A DNA stretch of 64,000 nucleotides from Imperialibacter sp963977595 (lineage in GTDB: Bacteria; Bacteroidota; Bacteroidia; Cytophagales; Cyclobacteriaceae), in NCBI RefSeq assembly GCF_048007035.1, contig NZ_CP180355.1:310001-374000 (forward strand). The letters run 5' to 3'. The notes beneath the pieces were generated by a model. It was not told where the DNA came from, made no database searches, and saw only the letters and a list, made by a program, of their open reading frames with translations. Shown in pieces: positions 16,467 to 26,600 of the stretch. Each line of letters opens with the position of its first letter. Within the stretch, counting starts at the first letter, position 1. The position numbers and the translations under genes were made by a program.

Positions 16467-16952
16467 ATGACTGAACACAAAACACAAACGGCGACAAAAG
16501 CGGAGCTCTACAACAGCATGTTTCGCTTTCAGGAAGGAATTTATCAAAACGCCCTCCTTGGCATGACCGAAGAGCAAGCCCTGTGCAGGCCTTCCGACAA
16601 ATCGAACCACATTAACTGGCTCATGGGCCATATTCTTCACTGCCGCTTTATGCTGACTAATATGCTGGGTGTGAAGGCGGAGAATCCCTTTGGAAATCGT
16701 TACTGGAGTGCGATCGATGAGCAGGAATACCCCGCTTTAGAGAAGGTAACAGGCTTGCTTCCTGCCATCACGGCCACCCTCACGAAAAAGCTCGCCTCCC
16801 TCTCAGACGAGGAATTAGATGCCAGGCCTGCCAGTGACAAGCCTTCAGTGTCTGACATTGTATCCTTCTTTGTGTACCATGAAGCTTACCACCTTGGCCA
16901 GATTGGCTATGCCCGCAAAATAATCGGTTTGGATCCCCTTCAATCAAGCTAA
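16467..16952 (+). CDS. DinB-superfamily protein
   Basis: 161-residue four-helix protein of the DinB superfamily. Metal-binding histidines are expected from HINWLMGHILHCR (about residue 50) and from YHEAYHLGQIGYARK near the C-terminus, both present. ATG 16467 is chosen because the upstream open frame runs through the promoter and operators. DinB-like proteins include thiol-transferases and proteins of unknown catalytic role. Regulation by an ArsR repressor is inferred from the operators in the promoter. Confidence 0.78.
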   Translation: MTEHKTQTATKAELYNSMFRFQEGIYQNALLGMTEEQALCRPSDKSNHINWLMGHILHCRFMLTNMLGVKAENPFGNRYWSAIDEQEYPALEKVTGLLPAITATLTKKLASLSDEELDARPASDKPSVSDIVSFFVYHEAYHLGQIGYARKIIGLDPLQSS

Positions 16953-17081
16953 TAGACATATGAAATAGCTATAAGGAATACCATACCCAACGGAAATGAA
17001 TAAGTGGATCGAAAAGCTAAATATTCATTCTCATTGGTAAAAGCTATTCCATGTGGCCGCTGAGAAACAAATTATATACAC

Positions 17082-17546
17082 ATGAAAAAGATCATGACAA
17101 TCGCTCTTATAACCATCGGCACCCTGGTAGTGCTTGTGCTCACCTTCATGGCCTATAACCGCATCATGCCTATTTCGCTGGGCATGCATAAACCTGTTTT
17201 TCAGGTGAACAATGTGGCCCTTGGAGGCTACGATGTAACTACCTATTTCAAAGGTGCGCTTGAAAAAGGCGAGCCTGCCTACAGCACCGAAGCGTATGAG
17301 GTAACCTGGTATTTTTCTTCGCAAGCCAATATGAATGAGTTCAAGGGCAATCCTGAGAAGTACCTTCCCCAGTTTGGTGGTTATTGCACAAAGGCAGTCA
17401 GCACCGGGTTTGCAGCCCCTGCTGATCCTACCGTCTACACCTTACACAATGACCAGCTTTATATCTTCTCCGATGCAGCGGTAAAACAAGCGTTTCTGGA
17501 GAATCCGGCAACCATTATCGCCGCTTGCGACAGTCAGTGGAATTAA
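17082..17546 (+). CDS. YHS-domain protein, membrane-anchored or exported
   Basis: 154 residues. An N-terminal hydrophobic segment (IALITIGTLVVLVLTFMAY) is followed by a YHS domain: NNVALGGYDVTTYFKGALEKG, YFSSQANMNEFKGNPEKYLPQFGGYCTKA. Family members bind metal through cysteine and aspartate in this region, and single GYC is visible here. The domain is common in metal handling proteins. The next gene's ATG lies 17 bases after the stop, so the two are probably co-transcribed. Confidence 0.72.
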   Translation: MKKIMTIALITIGTLVVLVLTFMAYNRIMPISLGMHKPVFQVNNVALGGYDVTTYFKGALEKGEPAYSTEAYEVTWYFSSQANMNEFKGNPEKYLPQFGGYCTKAVSTGFAAPADPTVYTLHNDQLYIFSDAAVKQAFLENPATIIAACDSQWN

Positions 17547-17563
17547 CATTTAAAAAAAGAGAA

Positions 17564-18109
17564 ATGAAAAAAGGAATTCTAATTGCAACGATGGTCTCGG
17601 CCGCCGCCTGGTGCCAGGCCCAGCACTTTAATGCCAGCATGGCAAGTGTGATGAAGAGCATGAAGGCCTATACATTGGAAATGGTGGAGTTGATGCCGGA
17701 AGACGGCTTCGACTACAAACCGGCCGACTCGGTTCGATCTTTCAGCGAACAAGTGCAACACATGATAAGCACCAACCACTTTTTGCTCAATCACTACCTC
17801 ATCGACAAGCAAAAAGGATCGAGGCAGGAAGCCGGAGCAAAGGCAGCTAAATACGCTGAAAAATCGGGTAAAGCAGCGCTTTCAGCCTTACTTGCAGAAC
17901 AATTTGACCAAACTATTGCTTTCTTCGAGCGTGCAGATGCATCATTGTATGAGCAGACTTTCACATTTGGCCCGGTGGACAAACCCATTGTAAAGGACTA
18001 CTTTACTACCAGCACGCTTATCAGGGATCATTTCACCCATCACAGGTCACAACTGATAGTGTACCTGCGGCTGAAAGGCATAGAACCAGCACAGTTTAGG
18101 CCCTTCTAA
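17564..18109 (+). CDS. Exported DinB-superfamily protein
   Basis: 181 residues with a signal peptide (GILIATMVSAAAWCQAQ) and a DinB four-helix domain. MKAYTLEMVELMPEDGFDYKP, SEQVQHMISTNHFLLNHY and RDHFTHHRSQLIVYLRLKGIEPA carry the three metal-ligand histidine positions. ATG 17564 is chosen because it directly precedes the signal peptide. It is a paralogue of the cytoplasmic DinB gene at 16467. Confidence 0.78.
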   Translation: MKKGILIATMVSAAAWCQAQHFNASMASVMKSMKAYTLEMVELMPEDGFDYKPADSVRSFSEQVQHMISTNHFLLNHYLIDKQKGSRQEAGAKAAKYAEKSGKAALSALLAEQFDQTIAFFERADASLYEQTFTFGPVDKPIVKDYFTTSTLIRDHFTHHRSQLIVYLRLKGIEPAQFRPF

Positions 18110-18121
18110 TTGGGTATTTGA

Positions 18122-18202
18122 TTGTTTAAAAAGTCTGCCGGCTGTCGGGTTGCATCTCCTCCCGGGCGGTAATGAAACCTGGCCGGGCTGACTTTTTAAC
18201 AA
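18122..18202. terminator. Bidirectional terminator between convergent genes
   Basis: TTGTTTAAAAAGTC at 18122-18135 pairs with GACTTTTTAACAA near 18190-18202, with one bulged base. GCCGG and CCGGGC continue the stem inside. T-runs occur on both strands, so it can end the DinB gene and the ArsR gene, which converge here. Confidence 0.6.
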
Positions 18203-18529
18203 TCACTTTTTTGTCTTCAGATACTTGTCCAATGCTGTTATCTTGTCGTCCCAGAACTTGTCGTAGACTGCCATCCAGTTTTTGATTTCCTTCAAAGGTG
18301 TGGGGTTGGCCTCACAAAATCGCTCTCTCCCACTCTCCGAAGTTTTAATAAGCCCCGCTTCTTCCAGCAATTTAATGTGTTTGGTTACGCCCTGCCTGCT
18401 GATGTCAAACTGTTCGGAGATTTGAGTGAGCGACATGGCGGTACTCGCAACCATGAGCACATGAAATATCTCCCTCCTGGTGGGGTCAGCTACCGCTTTA
18501 AATACTTTGTTTATCCTGTCTTGTGACAT
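18203..18529 (-). CDS. ArsR-family transcriptional repressor
   Basis: 108-residue winged-helix regulator: INKVFKAVADPTRREIFHVL, then QISEQFDISRQGVTKHIKLLEEAGLI as recognition region. It lies directly after the AHSA1 gene, stop and start codons touching (TAA-ATG), so the two form an operon. The operator at 18951-18968 before that operon and the two like sites at the DinB promoter make it the best candidate for their binding protein. No metal-binding cysteine pair of the classical ArsR type is seen. Confidence 0.85.
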   Translation of the reverse strand: MSQDRINKVFKAVADPTRREIFHVLMVASTAMSLTQISEQFDISRQGVTKHIKLLEEAGLIKTSESGRERFCEANPTPLKEIKNWMAVYDKFWDDKITALDKYLKTKK

Positions 18530-18937
18530 TTACTTTTCTGAGAGGTATTTATCCAGGTTAGTGACACAGGTATTCCAGCCACCTTTGAAGTTTTCGAACA
18601 TAAAAATAGCTGTTTCGCCCGGATACTTGCTAATCCCGTAGTGCTCCAAAGTAAGTAGTGTACCCTGAGGATTCTCTTCCAGCTTCCAGCTGACGGTCGT
18701 TTCCACATCAGTGCCGCTAACTATCCATGTGTATACCAGTTCATACACAGGATTAGCCTTGAGTACTTCGCCGGTAATGATCGTTTGCTCATGGGTGAAG
18801 GTATATTGATACCCCACCTCCGGCTGAAATTCTGCTTTGATAAACCAGGCAGAAATTTCATCCGCCAGGGAAATGGCTTTCCATATTTCATCAATCGGGT
18901 GAGTGAATTGGTGGGTTTTTATGATTCTGTCGTTCAT
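18530..18937 (-). CDS. AHSA1/SRPBCC-domain protein
   Basis: 135-residue START-like ligand-binding protein (TFTHEQTII, YTWIVSGTDVETTVSWKLEE, ENFKGGWNTCVTNLDKYL). The open frame extends six codons further, but ATG 18937 gives the normal MNDRIIKTHQFTHPIDEIWKAI start and keeps the operator out of the gene. It is the first gene of the AHSA1-arsR operon. Its hydrophobic ligand is unknown, as for most of the family. Confidence 0.8.
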   Translation of the reverse strand: MNDRIIKTHQFTHPIDEIWKAISLADEISAWFIKAEFQPEVGYQYTFTHEQTIITGEVLKANPVYELVYTWIVSGTDVETTVSWKLEENPQGTLLTLEHYGISKYPGETAIFMFENFKGGWNTCVTNLDKYLSEK

Positions 18938-18950
18938 ATGAGTGTAATTA

Positions 18951-18968
18951 TGCAACTAATTGGTTGCA
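18951..18968. promoter_or_regulatory. ArsR-type operator of the AHSA1-arsR operon
   Basis: TGCAACTAATTGGTTGCA, 13 bases upstream of the AHSA1 start. Both half-sites (TGCAAC and GTTGCA) and the six-base spacer agree with the two sites at the DinB promoter. Confidence 0.65.
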
Positions 18969-19244
18969 ATGTAAGAAGGAATATTTAAAAAGGCACGAAT
19001 CTACCCGGACTTTACCATGCTCCACTAACTCTTTGTCTGCGATAGGGAGGAGAGTGAAGCAAGCGAGGTTTGTGGTTTAGTCAAAACCAATGTTTGGACT
19101 TAAAATATCAGGTTTCGGAAAGTAATCGCCTCCTTTGAAGAAACTCACCGGCCATACATTGGGCGATTTTAACTAATTTGAACAGTGTATCAAGTAAGCC
19201 TAACGGAGGCCTAAATTGATATTTGTATCACGAAGTTTTTGAAA

Positions 19245-20168
19245 ATGACGCTTATGGAAAAGTTGAATTGGATCCTCCTCCTCTTGTTTCTCCTGGCTTG
19301 CGGTAGGTCGAGCAGAGACAAAGTTGAAATTTCTTCACTTCCCGATCCGGAACCAATTGCTTTTATAAGCAACCGGGATGGCAATACGGAAATCTATACA
19401 ATGGCATCCGACGGCACTAGCCTCCTCAACCTAACCAATAACCAGGCTACCGACTATGCGGCAGGATGGTCGCCCGATGGCAAATCAATTCTTTTCTACT
19501 CCGACCGTGAGGGTGACAATGAGATCTATATGATGAATATGGATGGCACAAATATTCAAAGGCTCACCACCCATCCCGCCAGCGATGTTCTCCCCTCACT
19601 TTCTCCCGACGGGCAAACAATCGTATTTATGAGCGACCGGGACTCGCTAAGTCGTGATGTCTACCTGATGGACATTGACGGATCCAACGTGCGTCGGTTG
19701 ACGCACAACGACACCTACGAAGAAAGTCCAGGTTGGTCGACTGACGGAAAACAGATTTTGTTTACCCGCCAGCTAAGAGATGAAAAGGATACAACCCACG
19801 CAGCCAATGGAGAAATTTTCATTATGAACAGAGATGGAAGTAATGTGCGTAGGCTGACCAACAAAGAGGGGTATGATTCAGGCGCAAAATTCTCCCCGGA
19901 TGGAGCAAGTATTGCATTCTATGGTCTGTCGGACGGCCTTTGGGACCTCTACACAATGAATGCTGATGGCAGCAACCTGACCAATATTACGCAGGACAGC
20001 ATCGAATGCTATTCCCCCGACTGGTCGGCGAGCGGAGACTGGCTGGTTTACACTGCAGGATCGGAGAACAATTACAATATTTGGATAATAAACGTAGAAA
20101 GTAGAGAACGCCGGCAGCTAACGGACACCCCGGGCAGGGAGGTAGGGCCATCCTGGAGAAAGCAGTAA
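19245..20168 (+). CDS. PD40/TolB-like beta-propeller lipoprotein
   Basis: 307-residue lipoprotein (lipobox LLAC after a short leucine-rich signal). The mature part consists of about six TolB-type PD40 blades, each with the sequence DGxxIxFxSDRxGxxEIYxMNxDGSNxxRLT. Examples are ISNRDGNTEIYTMASDG, YSDREGDNEIYMMNMDG and YTAGSENNYNIWIINVE. Such propellers bind protein or peptidoglycan partners at the cell surface. No OmpA or peptidase domain follows. An ATG nine bases downstream is an equally possible start. Confidence 0.78.
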   Translation: MTLMEKLNWILLLLFLLACGRSSRDKVEISSLPDPEPIAFISNRDGNTEIYTMASDGTSLLNLTNNQATDYAAGWSPDGKSILFYSDREGDNEIYMMNMDGTNIQRLTTHPASDVLPSLSPDGQTIVFMSDRDSLSRDVYLMDIDGSNVRRLTHNDTYEESPGWSTDGKQILFTRQLRDEKDTTHAANGEIFIMNRDGSNVRRLTNKEGYDSGAKFSPDGASIAFYGLSDGLWDLYTMNADGSNLTNITQDSIECYSPDWSASGDWLVYTAGSENNYNIWIINVESRERRQLTDTPGREVGPSWRKQ

Positions 20169-20607
20169 CTAACAGCCAGTGTGACCTGTTACAAATTTTG
20201 ATTAGTCAGTTCTACAGAAATAAACAAGCTCCTCTTCTATCGGGACTTTATTCTGGTGTACTTTGACTTACCTCCATAAATTTCCTAGCCCTATCTTATT
20301 TCCGGAAAGTTGGAGAAATCAGAAAAACACATCGCCAGCCCGCCATTTATAAGACATTCCAGTCCTTTGGGTTCATGCTGGGATATTATCGCACGCCTCG
20401 CACACCTTCGTTGCAAAAAAAATGAACTGACGCTATCGCCCGGAAAAGAAATACAAATGAAACATGCTGATCAATTTGGGCTTCAATCCGCTGGTGAACC
20501 TGAACCGGACAAGCGTGGTGCTGGAGGTGAATGAGGTCAGGTAAAACTTTTTCCAAAGGGTTAATCATCTTTCAACTTGATGTGGCATATTGTGTGCCCA
20601 AGAGCAC
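20169..20607. other. Intergenic region without a supported gene
   Basis: About 440 bases between the PD40 lipoprotein and the SNF2 gene. It has only short overlapping frames on both strands without family resemblance, and no clear promoter or hairpin. Confidence 0.4.
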
Positions 20608-23540
20608 ATGGAAAAAAAGCCAGACGAAAATAAGGTTGCAACGAGCAGCAAACCCTTTGAAGACTTCAAAGGGGAAAGCAGGCCCGGCGGGGTTGCTCTC
20701 GACAAGTACCTGTCGGCGGAGCAGTCGGGCACCGGGGAAACTAGCGGCTCCAAAACCATCGTTGTGCTGGGTTCTCACAGGTACTACAACCTGTTCAGTG
20801 CCCAGCTGGTGCGTGGCGGCCTTACTCAAAGCAGAGAGCTGAAAAATCCGCTCACTGTGCTCAATCCACTTGACAGCATGTGGCAATCGCAAAATCCGGA
20901 GGTGCTCAGATTTTATGCGGCGATTGCCCGTTTTCAGGCATTTTATGAGCCCACCCTCACGGACCTGGAGGCCATCAGGGCTATCGTCAACAATCCGCTC
21001 CACTACTCCTTTTACCAGCACGATGCTTCTGTTTCTGAAAAGGTAAGTGCCCGGTCGGTGTCCAAAATCACTTTGAGAGAAGCCGATGTCCGGGTGCTGG
21101 TCAGGATTTCCATGGAAAACGATGTCTATCATGTAAGACCCGAGGTGTTTGTCGAAGGAGCTTTCACTCCCACAAGCAGGCTGGCCGTCAGGTTCGATAG
21201 GTTCGTCACAATTGATCAGCAATGGTTGATGGCGGAAAATGCCGATGCCTTAAAAGTGCTGTCGTACTTCAGGAAATACGAAGACGGTCTGCGCCTGCCT
21301 CATGCAGCGTTTGTTCGGTTTCAAAAAGACGTGCTGTCGCAAATGGAAAACCATGTAGAAGTAATACATGAGTACATGGAAACGGCCAGGGCGATGGTAG
21401 ATGAAAAAAGTCAAGCGAGTCGTCTGATTTACCTGTCCGACTTCGGCGACTATATCGTGATTGATCCGGTAGTGAGGTACGGAAAAACCGAGATCCCAGT
21501 GCTGACCACTAAGCAAATCTACGTTGAGGACGTGGAGGGAAACCCGGTGATTCTGGAGAGGGACACCGCCATGGAGGAAGCCTTTGTTGCCCGCCTTATC
21601 CGGCAGCATCCGCTTTTCAAAGAGCAGGTCGACAACCCGCTGCTCTACTTTTACCTGCACAAAACCAGGTTTGTACAGGACGGCTGGTTTCTGAAGGCCT
21701 ACGAAGAATGGAAGGCGGAAGGGCTGGAAGTGCTTGGCTTCAGCCAGCTAAAAGGGATCGACGTCAACCCCGAACCAGTCAACATCTCAATACAGGTGAG
21801 CAGCGGACTCAATTGGTTCAATGCCCGGATAGAAGCAAAGTTTGGCAGAAAGAAAGCATCGCTCAAGCAAATCCACAAGGCCGTAAAGAACCAAAACCGA
21901 TACGTAACGCTGGACGACGGGACACTGGGGGTGATGCCTGAAGAGTGGCTGCAAAAGTTCGAAAGCTACTTTGCTGCAGGCACCATTGTCGACGACGTGG
22001 TGCAGGTGCCAAAAATCAACTTCGAATCTGTTAATCAGCTTTTTGAACGATTTATGCTGGACGAAGAAACCCAGCAGGAAGTAAGCGGCTACCGGCAGAA
22101 GCTCTCAAGCATTGGCAAGATTACGCCGGCAAAGCCTTCAACTGCTCTCAAAGCTACATTAAGACCCTATCAGCTTCAAGGTTTGATGTGGCTCAATGTC
22201 CTCGATGAATTCAACTTCGGCGGTTGCCTGGCCGACGACATGGGGCTGGGAAAAACCATCCAGATCATTGCTTTCATACTGGCTTTGAAAGAAAAGCATG
22301 GCTCCTCTACCCATATTTTGGTGGCGCCCACTTCTGTGATCCACAACTGGTACAATGAAATCGAGCGCTTTGCCCCCACCCTGAAAGCCGTCTCGTTCCA
22401 TGGCCCTCACCGGCTGCGGACAATTCCCAAATTCAAAGACTATGACCTCGTCATCACCACTTACCATACGCTCGTCAATGACATTACCTACCTGAGAAAG
22501 TACCAGTTTCACTACGCCTTTCTCGACGAGTCGCACAACATCAAGAACCTGGCTTCGCAGCGCAATAAGGCCGCCCGCATGCTGAAATCCAAAAACAGGG
22601 TCATTCTTACGGGCACCCCACTGGAAAATCACAGCTTCGATTTGTACGCCCAATTATCGTTTGCCTGCCCGGGCTTGCTAGGCACCCGTACCTACTTTCG
22701 CAACACCTATGCCATGGCCATCGACAAGTTCCAGCACAAGCACAGCACACAGGACTTGCAGCAACGCATCAGTCCTTTCATACTCCGGCGGACTAAGAAA
22801 GAAGTGGCAACAGAGCTACCTGAAAAAACAGAAATGGTGCTCTACTGCGACATGGAAGCCGAGCAACGAAAAATTTATGATGCCCGTGAGAAAGAACTCC
22901 GGGACCTGATTGAATCGACCAACAATGAACAGTTGCTGAAGACACCCATGTACGCCCTCAGAGGCATTACCCAGCTTCGTCAGATTTGCAACTCGCCACT
23001 CCTGCTTGGTGAGGAAAAAGAATATGGAGACAGCTCGGCAAAAATTGACACCCTGATGGAACAGCTCCGCAACATCACCGGCGATCATAAGGTGCTGGTG
23101 TTCTCGCAGTTCGTTTCGATGCTAAACCTGATCCGGAAAGAACTTACCAAAGAGCATATTGGCTACAGTATGCTTACCGGCAGCACGACCAACCGGGAGG
23201 AAGTGGTCAGCCAGTTTCAGAACGACGTACATACAAGGGTGTTTTTGATCAGCCTGAAAGCAGGTGGCACCGGCCTCAATCTCACCGAAGCCGACTATGT
23301 GTTCCTGGTGATCCATGGTGGAACCCGGCAGTCGAAAACCAGGCCATCGACCGCAGCTACCGCATTGGGCAGGACAAAAAGGTGATTGCGATTCGCCTCA
23401 TCTGTCGGAACACGGTAGAGGAGAAAATTCAACAGTTGCAGCAAAACAAGGCAAAGCTGGCAGGTGATCTGGTGAAGGAAGGCAATAGCTTCCTTATGTC
23501 CCTCACCAAGAGTGACTTGATTCAACTAGTAAGCCCCTAG
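20608..23540 (+). pseudogene. SNF2-family helicase, disrupted by a one-base frameshift
   Basis: Swi2/Snf2-type ATPase of 977 residues if one base is restored. An N-terminal extension of about 500 residues is followed by the helicase core: Walker A DDMGLGKT, motif II DESH (a DEAH variant), motif III ILTGTPLENHS, and motif V GGTGLNLTEADYVF. Then the frame breaks. Up to about 23309 the protein reads normally, after which the uninterrupted frame gives a short junk tail ending at 23385. The correct continuation DPWWNPAVENQAIDRSYRIGQ and the tail to TAG 23538-23540 lie in the next frame, consistent with a missing base. ATG 20608 is chosen, six codons inside a longer TTG-initiated frame. Whether the lesion is real or an error in the sequence cannot be decided here. 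Confidence 0.82.
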
Positions 23541-23622
23541 CGTCTTGCGAATTGGCAAATAATGGTGAGCCAGATAAACTGCCTGCTCGATTATCCTATC
23601 CTCACTGCCCCACCATCAAATA

Positions 23623-26600
23623 CTACTCAATCAAAACCCTGAAGGACTTCGACAAGCTTTGCGAGAAAACTTTCAATATGTAGACTCCTGGGATTGCCGC
23701 ACTAATGTCAAGACTCAGTCCATTCAAAGCATGAATTTGCTGGTCATTTTTGTTCAACACTGTGTTTCCAAGTTGATCATATAGAATAACATTTACCAGC
23801 TCATCAAAGTCTGTGCTTGGAACAATATTCAAATACTCAGTGGCTGGATTAGGATACAGAGTGAAAGCAAGCTCTTTACTTACAGAGTTTACCATAACAA
23901 TTTCACTTAGCGTCGATTTTCCATCAAAATCAACCTGCTTTAATTGATAGTAGCTCTTTCCCGTAGTTGGCGAGCGGTCTGTAGCTGAATAATTCCTTCG
24001 TGAAGTAGAATTACCTGCTCCGCTCACCTTGTGTATGGCGAAAAACTCTTCACCGTTCCTCGACTTTAATATTTCAAAATAATCATTATTAGTCTCGGAG
24101 GCCGTTTCCCACTTTATCGACACCCCGGCACCAACCTGGCCTGCGGTAAAACTTATTAGCTCAATTGGAAGCGGGCTGCTGTCGCCCGATATCGCCCACG
24201 GAGAAAACTGAGTTACGCCTGGCACAGTCACAGACGTTGCTCCTGCGGTCTGCCCAGGCAACGGTTGATCCCAGTTGGCGCCGTTCCAGCGCTGCGCCCT
24301 CAACGAGCCAATAGACCCAACTTCGGCAGCGCTGGCGTTAAACGTGACGTCAACATTGGGGCTTGATTCACCCAAAAGGTCAATCAGAAAAAACCTATCA
24401 ACCGTGCTCACGCTATTATCAAAGCCAGCATTGTCTCTGACGTGAGCTACTCCCGGAGGCAAAGGCAAATTGCCTGTAGTTGTTGTATAAGTGGCAATGG
24501 ATACTGTTCCGGCATCTCCGCTGTTAAGGTCGAAAACAAAGGGGATGTAATTTCCATTTGAGGTTCCAAATGGAAATGTAAACTGAGAAAGTTCTGCGCC
24601 GATTGCCCAGGAAAGGACACTGCCAAACGAAGTGCTTTCGCTTAAAATATATCCGCTTGATCTGGCGATAGCAGTTGGCGAGGAATTCGTAACTGACAAG
24701 GTATTCCCGTTTAGGTCAAGTACTCCGCCTGTCAATATCAACGTGCCGCTCACAGTTCCTCCCAGGTTCAATAGAACCTTATTTCCTGTTTTATTCACTT
24801 CCAGATCATCAAAAGCTGTCACAGTTGTTCCCCCTAACGCCGACAAGCCGGTTCCACTAAATACTACAGCCTGATCTATAAGGCTCAAAGTTGCAGCATT
24901 GTTCGTGAAGTCACCGCCCACCGAAAAATCAGAAACAATGTCCATTACTGTGCCGCTGCTAAAAACCAGATGGTGAAAATTATTGATCCCATTCCCATTT
25001 ATCCCGTCAGTACCATCTGAACTATTGAATGTAATGGTGGATGTTTCACCATTGAATGTTCCATTGTTGGTCCAGCGACCAGCCAGCGTGTGGCTAAATG
25101 CGCCACCATTCAGCTGAGAACCAACACCAATCAGCAAATCCTGAGAAATGCTCCATGCAGTGGCAGGAGTGACTCCAGCAGCGTTGGTATTTGATATAAT
25201 GACAGACGTGAATGCCGGATTGCTCTCCGAAAGAGTAAGGACGCCTGCTCCTCCAAATTCCACTTCTTTGTCCGAGGTAAACCCTGTCCCAAGGGTAACC
25301 GTTCCGGTTGTGGAAGGTTTGAATGCAAGTCTGCCGCTGCTAATGACCGTACCAGCATTGATGAAATTTCTGTAGAAGGTATGTGTCAGTGGCCCGCCGT
25401 CCCACGTAGCTCCAGAGGCAATATTCATGGCCACAAAGACCGACCAGGGTTGCGACGCCACAATTGGCGCCGTATTATTAATATTTACTGTAGCAAACTG
25501 CGGCGCTGATGTAGAATTCAAAGTCGGTGAAACGGTTCCGTTAAAGTTGACCACCCCCGTTGATGCCGACGAAATCGCATTTAGCAGACGGATATTTTGT
25601 ATCTGATTACCAGCAAAAGTAACGGTTCCGCTTGAGCTCACGGCACCCGAATTGGTAAAATCACCTTCAGAAATAACAGTTATTGCTCCTGCGTCAAAAT
25701 CTCCCGATGACGTAACCGATAGATCACCAGTAAATGTGGCGCTTCCACTCGTCAGCGTATAGGCGCCATTTACTACCATGTCATTGTAGATGATATCTCC
25801 ATCAATATTCCCCGTTCCATCCAGTATCAAAGCACCACCATTGGCATTGAAAGTCCCATTCATCTCATAGTCGCCTTCCAATGTAAGGGTGGTTCCGGGT
25901 GCAGCCAGGGTGCTTCCTGAATTTACTGTAAGCTTTCCTCTGACCGTGGTTGGTCCGACCATAATTTTTGGATTGGAACCCCCATTGGACAAAATCAGAT
26001 TTCCATAGGCAATCGGTGGTATAATTCGAGATGAAGCCGTGTAGAACTCTATTGTGCTGGTTGGGTCAGCAGTTAGCGTCCCAAAGTTGTTGATCTGAAT
26101 TCCACTGCCACCAAAACGAGCTACAGCTCCGGCACCAAGACTGGCACTTCCGCCTAATGTGCTTCGACTGACGTCGTAAGTTGATACTTCTACTGTGCCT
26201 GCCTGTATATCGATGTTGCCATTGATAACAAGGTCTCCTAATACGCTAAGCGTTCCTGCTGGTTTATTAACTGTAAGATTGTTAAAAGTGGTTGGATCCG
26301 TCGTTTGAGCACCTGTTCCATTGAATACGATAGTGCCGCCACCTTGCTGGAAAACCCCATCCTGAACCCAATTGCCGCTCACATTGATGGTGTTCGTAGT
26401 CGGAATACTCAATATTGTCCCACTGCCAATATTGATGTTTCCCGCCACCGACAAAGTGGTCTGAACATCAAGTTGTCCACCGTTCGAGAGGGTAAGGTTA
26501 TTACTTACCGTGACCGGGGAATTCATAATGGTGGTGCCGGCTGCTTTATCAATGTTGAGATCATAATACGTAACCCCTCCCACCGACTGAGTCCCGACAC

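Noticed and set aside
20310..20568. Two short overlapping frames on opposite strands upstream of the SNF2 gene
   Set aside because: No family resemblance, no ribosome site and an arrangement typical of chance frames.
23309..23320. Programmed ribosomal frameshift in the SNF2 gene
   Set aside because: The bases there (CTGGTGATCC) are no slippery heptamer and no stimulatory structure was seen. A missing base explains it better.
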